Shown here: positions 58,026-64,000 of the stretch, one piece after another
Layout of the letters: every line of letters begins with the position of its first letter
Numbering within the stretch: the stretch's first letter is position 1
From: Ceratothoa steindachneri
Lineage: Eukaryota; Arthropoda; Malacostraca; Isopoda; Cymothoidae
NCBI GenBank assembly: GCA_963969495.1
Contig: OZ018324.1
Location: 140,488,355 to 140,552,354, forward strand
Direction: 5' to 3'
Length of the DNA: 64,000 nucleotides
Translations under genes and position numbers: made by a program
The notes under the pieces: model-generated
What the model was told of the DNA's origin: nothing
The model's database searches: none
Seen by the model: the letters and a program-made list of their open reading frames with translations, nothing else

Positions 58026-58027
<2 letters not shown>
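56830..58027. other. No gene recognised
   Basis: 57200-57960 is GC-richer with open stretches in several frames that show no domain. Confidence 0.4.

Positions 58028-58106
<79 letters not shown>
58028..58106. repeat. (TA)n tract at 3' end of Penelope-like copy
   Basis: About 39 TA units bordering the 3' terminus of the minus-strand element that follows. Confidence 0.97.
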
Positions 58107-58111
<5 letters not shown>

Positions 58112-59577
58112 AAGACGACGGCGAATTCAGCATTAATAATTTTCTTTTCAAGTCTCTCGATTTCTTTAATATTCCGCTTTTGGTCCTGGGTTAACCGGTA
58201 TATAAGCTTGCCAAAATTCATTACAAAAGCACTGATAAACGAGGGCAGTAAAATAATTCATTGGATAAAACGAAACATTTTTTGGCCTAATATAAGGAAT
58301 TAAAAACATGGCTATATATATCGAGGTTTGAAGGTTAACAATTATACGAACATATTTATAGGGAATGGAAATTCTTAAAAACAAAAGATTAAGACCGCTT
58401 AAAGAGGCTAGTTTAAAAAGGGTACAAAATTAAGATATTGCGGGGATTATTACTTGGCGCACGAGGACGCGAGGAAGGCAGGGTGAACTGTATTTTTGTT
58501 TTTGTATTTAATTTAGGCTGTTTTTCTTTTATATAGGAAGCTTCTAATATGAGTAGTTGTTAATGATTTGAAGCATATACAAGAATTTCACTGTTATCTT
58601 CGAGTGAGTTCTGGTTAAATTGTCTTCTATTTTTTTTTCAAATGTATGTGTTTTGGGTGCACCGTTGTTTATATGGTAGCTCATTCTTCGTGTTAATTTT
58701 GTTACTATCGTTCCGTTATATGAATGAGGTACGAGCTGACAGTCTCTTATTTTTCAAGTGTATTCATATATTAAATGACTTCTTTATCTAGGTGTTAAGG
58801 TGGGTGTAAATTTATTTTTTAGTATAAGGTTGGTTGATAGTTTATTATTGTAATAGATTGTGAGTGCTACGTTGTTTTCGTTTTGGGTTAGTTTCACATT
58901 TCTGTTTATGATTTTCTTGATCACTCTTTCGTCCATTTTTTACGCTATAGTCATAATATTCTTGTAAAATAGTTTAATATTATTTCATTTTGCTTCTTGA
59001 TTGGTGCTGACTGTAGGTAATGTGTACCCTTTTTTCATATTCTTCCGTATAGCTGTTTGTAGGTCGCTGTTTGTAAATCCCTTATTTATGAGTACATGGG
59101 TAGCCATCTCAAGCTCTCTTCGTGTGCGTCTTTTCTTGTGAAGCAGTGGGTGAAAGCGTGGTTGATTAATGCATTAATTACACTTTTTTATAACGGTTGG
59201 GACATTCGCTTTTAGCGTTCATACAAAGGCCTAGATTTTTCGTTTTAACGTAAACTTTGTTAGTTCTTTGGTCATCATGCTGAGTGGTGTAGGTATCAAA
59301 GAACGTGAGTTTGTTATCTTGGCTATTTTCTATGGTATAGTTAAGTGAAGAGCAGTTCATGAGTTCTCCTAATAATTCCTGGATTTTTTCTTCGGTTTGT
59401 ATATTTATATATATGTCGTGTATAGATCTGCAGTAAAGATGTGGTTTTGGCACATTTATAAAAACTCGTTCTTCCCCTCTTTCCATGTAAAAGTTTGCGA
59501 AGAGTACTGCAAGGGGGGAACTCATTGCAATCCCGTCGGTTTGCACGTATAGGTCACCTCTAAGTCCATTCATATAT
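58107..59577 (-). pseudogene. Penelope-like element: RT C-terminal part, GIY-YIG nuclease, 3' UTR
   Basis: The longest Penelope-like copy in the window. The RT frame 59573-59178 (131 codons, no stop) reads VQTDGIAMSSPLAVLFANFY (the QTDG.AMGSPL..LFANFYM block) and YCRSIHDIYI, where the Y.DD box reads HD, so the first catalytic Asp is lost. It continues to FFDTYTTQHDD and YKKV. A linker, then the nuclease in broken frames follow: LIYEYT, KIRDCQLVPHSYNG, LTRRMSYHINNGAPKTHTFE (58760-58640). The 3' UTR runs to the (TA)n tract. Relative to the copy at 59.6-60.3 kb it has lost about 40 bp that include the hammerhead-like motif. It is joined head to head to that copy near 59577. Confidence 0.87.
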
Positions 59578-60262
59578 CAGAATGACAGAAACAAAATTAA
59601 CATGAAGAATGAGCTACCATTTAAACAACGGTACACCCAAAACACATACATTTGAAAAACATGGAAGAAAATTGGATCGGAAGTCACTCGAAGATAACAC
59701 CGGAATTCTTGCATATGTTCCAAATCGCCAACTATTAGTCATAATAGAAGCTCTCTTTTTTAAGTAAAAACAGCCCAATTTATATACACAAACAAACATA
59801 CAGTTCATCCTGCCTTCCTTGCGTCCTCGTACGCCAAGTAATAATCTCCGCCTATCTTTTTCTTGTGCCCTCATAAACTAGTCTCTTTAAGCCGTCGTAA
59901 TCCTTTGTTTTTAAGAATTTCCATTCCCTAGGAATATGTTTGTATAAATGTTAAACTTCAAACCCCAATATATATCGCCATGTTTTTATTCCCTTATATT
60001 ATTTCTACCTTCATTTCAGAATGATACAGGAGTGTATCGAAACGCGTTAAGCCAATAAATGGTTTTTTTTTTCCAGTGAACTATTTTAATGCCCTCATTC
60101 ATCAGTGCTTTTGTAATGAATTTTGGCGAGCTTATACGCGGGTTAATCAACCACCAAAAGCGGAATATTAAATAAATCGAGTGACTCGAAAAGAAAAGTA
60201 TTAATGATGAATTCGCTGTCACCTTTAAAAAAATATGTCACAAAGAGAATCTTCTGCCCAAA
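59578..60262 (+). pseudogene. Penelope-like element, inverted partner copy (nuclease to 3' end)
   Basis: This plus-strand copy matches the reverse complement of 58725-58110 through most of its length, including ACTTGGCG..CGAGGACGC and CATTACAAAAGCACTGAT blocks. It starts inside the GIY-YIG region (AGAATGAGCTACCATTTAAA, 59604) and ends just before a (TA)n tract. Frames are broken. A hammerhead-like motif with a perfect stem II lies at 60016-60046. Confidence 0.85.
60016..60046 (+). ncRNA. Hammerhead-like motif in Penelope 3' UTR, best copy
   Basis: GATACA-ggag-TGTATC (60023-60038) forms a perfect 6-bp stem II, followed immediately by GAAA and CGCG (60039-60046). The 5' core reads AGAATGA rather than CUGAUGA, so catalysis is doubtful, but architecture and position match hammerheads reported in Penelope-like elements. 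Confidence 0.55.
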
Positions 60263-60267
60263 TATAC

Positions 60268-60497
<230 letters not shown>

Positions 60498-60556
<59 letters not shown>
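60498..60556. repeat. (TA)n tract
   Basis: About 29 TA units, between the hammerhead-like segment and a GIY-YIG fragment on the minus strand. Confidence 0.97.
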
Positions 60557-60558
<2 letters not shown>

Positions 60559-61270
60559 ATGAATGGCAATAAGTTCAAAGTTTAGTAAATTTTAGAGAAA
60601 ACAATGCCCAAACTACCGAGAGAAAATGCAAAAATTGCAACAAACACACTGGAAGAATTATATAAAACAAATATATAAAACAAAGTAACCAATTAAAAAT
60701 AAGTAAAGAACACTTACCAACTTGAGAGAAGGACAGGAACCAAATGATTTAAAGGTTCAAAATTTAAACAGAGCTAAACATGGTAATAGCTTCAAATAAC
60801 TAAGATTTGGGGAAACCAAATAATAGAGCATTTTAACTATCCGGTCATTGAGTGGGTTGTTAATAAATTTTAGGTACAAATTAATTAGAAATCAAACTAA
60901 AATTAAAATATTTGAATTGAGAAATGTAAAGTGGTTTAGAAGACTGACTAGAATTTAATTCTGGATTTAACATTTGAATAAACGTTTTTTCAAAAATATT
61001 GAGATGGGCAGATTTTTTCGCATGAGCGAAACTTTGAAATTTGAAGTGAACAATGACGAGGTGTAATAATCAAAGTGATTCGGTATTGAACAGAATTCAG
61101 GTTTGACAATGGGTCTGCCTGTATATTGAGAAACTCTCTTATGTTTTCAGATTTTATGCTTCAATTGTAGCTTGTTTTACCTACGTAACAAATTTGGCAA
61201 TTCGCATACATAATTAGATAAACAAACGAAGACCTACTTAGAAGGGTAGTCGCTCCTTATGAGAAAAGTA
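60557..61270 (-). pseudogene. Penelope-like GIY-YIG endonuclease fragment and 3' UTR
   Basis: Minus strand near 61245-61190 reads FVYLIMYANCQICYVGKTSYN, a GIY-YIG start. Near 61100-61060 it reads YRITLIITPRHCS, and near 61030-61000 RSCEKICPSQYF, matching the R...E....... pattern that closes the domain. 60557-60940 would be 3' UTR. Several stops. It belongs to a different Penelope-like lineage from the 58-60 kb pair, judging by residues. Confidence 0.68.
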
Positions 61271-62199
61271 GGTTGCTAGTGTGCCAAAGATTAATTGCTA
61301 AACATTTGAACTAATCTCAGCAACAAACATTTTTAATAATGGTGATGATTAAGAGGAAGAATTTGCACACGGATATATTCAAATAATGAATTGGCATTCA
61401 ACAATGATAGATACTATATACCTACGTAATATCTGTGTAAAAAATTAAGTAGACGATTATTAAACTAACTCATATGAAAATTAAGGCACAACCACTTCAA
61501 TGCTCTTCACCCTGCTTTCTATATATTTCAGATTTGAATATATTTATCCGGTCGGTGCCTGAAGTGATTTGGGAGATTAAAAAGAGATCATATAGATATG
61601 CTATAGTAGCTGAGATTCTGGGAAAATAGTGTAATAATTAGGATATTATCTGAAAAGGGGTTAAATTGGAACAGTGGCAGATGAATGGAATTTTGTTGCC
61701 ATATTACCGCTGTATAATATTCAGGCACCCCATAAGTAATGTTGCATAATTTATCACATATATGATAATTTTATGTATAGAAATCAAACAACTCTTTTTG
61801 GGTATTTATATTTAACTAGATATTTTTTAATTAATTTAACAACTAATATAATTACTACCAGTTTCTACTACTAGTCTCCATATTTCTACTAACATTTTGA
61901 TACCATGCTTGAGAATGACTAGCTTTGACTTTCCAAAGGTATGTGTCAGAGAATGACTCCCGACGATACCATATATTACACTATTCGTTGAGGGAACTTC
62001 CTTAATTATCTTTAGAGTGCGTTACTGTCTGGCGGCCGATATTATGTATCTTCGATATGCTTAAGAAGTGGAACTGAGCTCAAGGATAATAATATTGCTA
62101 TCATTAATAAAATAGAGTTTTATTAATAATAACTATAAACAATACACAAAAACGGAAAATATTGACATAAACAGAATGGAAAGGGTCGTGGAGACTCGG
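61271..62199. other. No gene seen
   Basis: AT-rich sequence without motif. Confidence 0.5.
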
Positions 62200-63120
62200 G
62201 CTAATCCAAGGGTTTAAGGGATTAAAAAAAGGTAAAACAAATATAGAGTTAAAGAGATGGGATGGTACGATAAACAATTTAAAGCACAGGATAGAATTGA
62301 CAAAAAGGGATCAATACTCAAAGGTGAAGTTTGGCTTACGTAACTTTTGGCACTAGTGGTGCAGTGGAAGGTGGCGCAAAGGAGTTTCGGTCCACTGGCG
62401 AGCTCCAGCCGAAGGGGGGGAATAAAAGGATCCTGACGAGGCGTCTTGGGAAGGAGAACCGTTTCTCGACGAACGGCTTGAAGAACAATGGCTGTTCTAT
62501 GTTGTTCTCTTCTGAACAAAGGGGGGATGAGAACCGTCTCTTGTCTACGGGCTCAAGAACAATGGCTGTTCTAATTTTGTTCTCCTTTGAACAACAGGGG
62601 GGGTGAGAACCGTTTCTTGGCGAAGGGCTCAAAACGAACAATGGCTGTTCTAATGCTGTTCTCCTTTGAACAACAGGGGGGGGAAGCCTTGGGGACTTGG
62701 CGTCGGAAAGGCTCGAACCTTTGGCACTCAAGGAATTTTGTCCTCCTTCTGGACAAGTGATGGTGAATCTCGAGGTCGAGGTCCCTTGGCGCACAAAGGG
62801 AGAGAGGGTCGTGGTGATGTTTCGCGACGAAAATCTGGATCTCCAATCTCATCTTAGTGGTAAAGTTTCCATATAAATAGCCAGGACATCTCCTTGGCGT
62901 GGGGGAAAATTGAGTGAAAGCTTGGAGCGAACGCACAGCCGGGCCGGGGAACAATGCCTTATCTGTTCATAAGCCTAACTCGATCTGGCGAGGTCGGCGT
63001 ATGGGGGCGAACGGGGGGACGATAACCTCCTTGTTTAAACATTGGCATCCGGTAGCTGAGATAAGACTCCAAGCCTCGAATCGAAGATGCACGTGGGCAG
63101 CATCGTGGTTTTAAATAATA
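62200..63120. other. GC-rich block of unknown origin
   Basis: Sharp change from AT-rich flanks to G-rich plus-strand sequence. Open stretches up to 152 codons exist on the minus strand (62794-62336) and others on both strands, but they follow from composition and the minisatellite. Minus-strand features (TATTTATATGG near 62875-62865, TTAATAAAACTC near 62120) would fit an LTR read on the minus strand. This is speculative. Confidence 0.4.
62454..62683. repeat. 76-bp minisatellite, three units, each with two hairpins
   Basis: Units start at GAGAACCGT 62454, 62529 and 62605 (75, 76 and 79 bp). Each contains GAACA-atggc-TGTTC, and TTGTTC (or CTGTTC in unit 3) followed after about 6-7 bases by GAACAA, two short inverted repeats, and ends in a run of 6-8 G. 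Confidence 0.88.
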
Positions 63121-64000
63121 CGGGGTAGGAGTTGAAATTAAACGCAGCTTCAACACGTTCTATCACAGTATGTTATGACCTATTTTCATTTATCTACATT
63201 GGATTTTAGATATTTCCGAACACATAAAATATATGTAGTAATCTGAGGGGGCTAATTCTCGTGAGTATTGAGAGAGCTTCAATAATTTTCAATCAAATTT
63301 GGTAAGCTTTTGTATGGTATCTCTTTCGTTACGAGGTCGTGCATTTACTTGATGAAAGATAACTCTACTTCAAATGTTCAGTGCATCTATTCTTTCTTCA
63401 AGAGATGTATGTAAGCGGTCAAACTAAAACCCAGTAAACCTCGTTGGTTATAGGCTGATTTGTGTTGAGACATTCAGGTGAGTTATCGCATTCATATCCT
63501 AACAATCGCACAACACCCGTCCAGCTCTAGAACGTTTAATAATATAGCATAAACATTTCTTTTTGTATTTTCTAATAATCTTAGTAACAAATGATCCACT
63601 ATTAGTTAATAGAGCCTTCTCAACATAGTATATTAAGGAGCCACACGTCCTTCCGGCATGAATGTAAATAGGTGAAGTCTCGTTGCTGGGTTGACTTGAA
63701 TTCTCCGAGGGAGGCCATGGAAATTTTTGCTTAGTCAGAGTTCCTTGTCAGCATTCCTATATTTTCCAGGATTATCCTACCAACCTTTTGCCTAGGCTTA
63801 TGGACCTGAGACTAGGTGTTAAGGTGTCCTAGAGATTAAAGCGTGGAAAATGGGGAGCTCTGTTTTGCACTCTCACCGATTCCCGGCTGACCACCTACCT
63901 TCCTGCGTCAGGTCTTGGGTGCATAAGGCGTTACGGTCTATGACGAGCATGCTTTACTACCATGTTGGCTGCTACTCCAATTAAAATTATTGGGTCCTTC
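63121..64000. other. No gene seen
   Basis: AT-rich to about 63640, then GC-richer to the window end, with no recognisable coding motif. Confidence 0.45.

Noticed and set aside
62336..62954. Minus-strand open frames of 127 and 152 codons, Pro/Ser-rich
   Set aside because: Several frames on both strands are open over the minisatellite and G-rich block, so openness follows from composition; no domain recognised.

Overview
The window is eukaryotic, repeat-dominated, AT-rich intergenic DNA from an animal. No host gene, rRNA or complete tRNA gene could be supported. What can be read is a dense layer of decayed transposable elements separated by AT-rich unique sequence and by sixteen long (TA)n tracts. 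The element mix (Penelope-like elements with GIY-YIG nucleases, piggyBac, a mariner, CR1/L2/Jockey/RTE-like LINEs, a Gmr1-like Ty3/gypsy element, a Polinton DNA polymerase, tRNA-like SINEs) fits an invertebrate. Two transposon-like protein families, at about 5-7 kb and 54.7-55.3 kb, resemble families I recall mostly from arthropod gene predictions, so an arthropod is my best but weak guess.

Layout. 0-1.3 kb: Jockey-like LINE fossil. 2.2-2.6 kb: a diverged 174-bp tandem repeat. 3.4 kb: a tRNA-like head. 5-7 kb: a transposase-like gene of unclear superfamily. 10.2-15 kb: a nearly full-length but broken CR1-type LINE (ORF1 with zinc-finger and esterase-like parts, ORF2 with endonuclease and reverse transcriptase). 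16.1-17.5 kb: a Polinton/Maverick protein-primed DNA polymerase B fragment that contains an in-frame GT-AG intron-like insert. 17.5-20.6 kb: a Ty3/gypsy element whose integrase lies upstream of the RT/RNase H region (Gmr1-like order) and which has lost its RT core, with a possible LTR at 21.2-22.1 kb. 23.8-25.5 kb: Penelope-like copy, (TA)n tracts and a near-perfect 68-bp inverted repeat. 27.3-29.6 kb: two LINE fossils. 33.0-34.0 kb: an internally deleted mariner with both TIRs. 36.7-39.0 kb: a piggyBac interrupted by a 0.58-kb foldback element. 43.0-45.8 kb: a second piggyBac with both terminal repeats. 47.8-48.8 kb: L2-like LINE with a (TTA)n tail. 53.3-61.3 kb: a cluster of Penelope-like fragments, several arranged head to head, each with its 3' end facing a (TA)n tract, plus a tRNA-derived SINE with a (TA)n tail. 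62.2-63.1 kb: a GC-rich block with a 76-bp minisatellite.

There is no operon-like cooperation here. The recurring theme is how 3' ends of Penelope-like elements and at least one SINE coincide with (TA)n tracts, and how hammerhead-ribozyme-like hairpins sit 75-140 bp inside those ends. All assignments come from reading translated motifs against remembered family consensus; no search was run.
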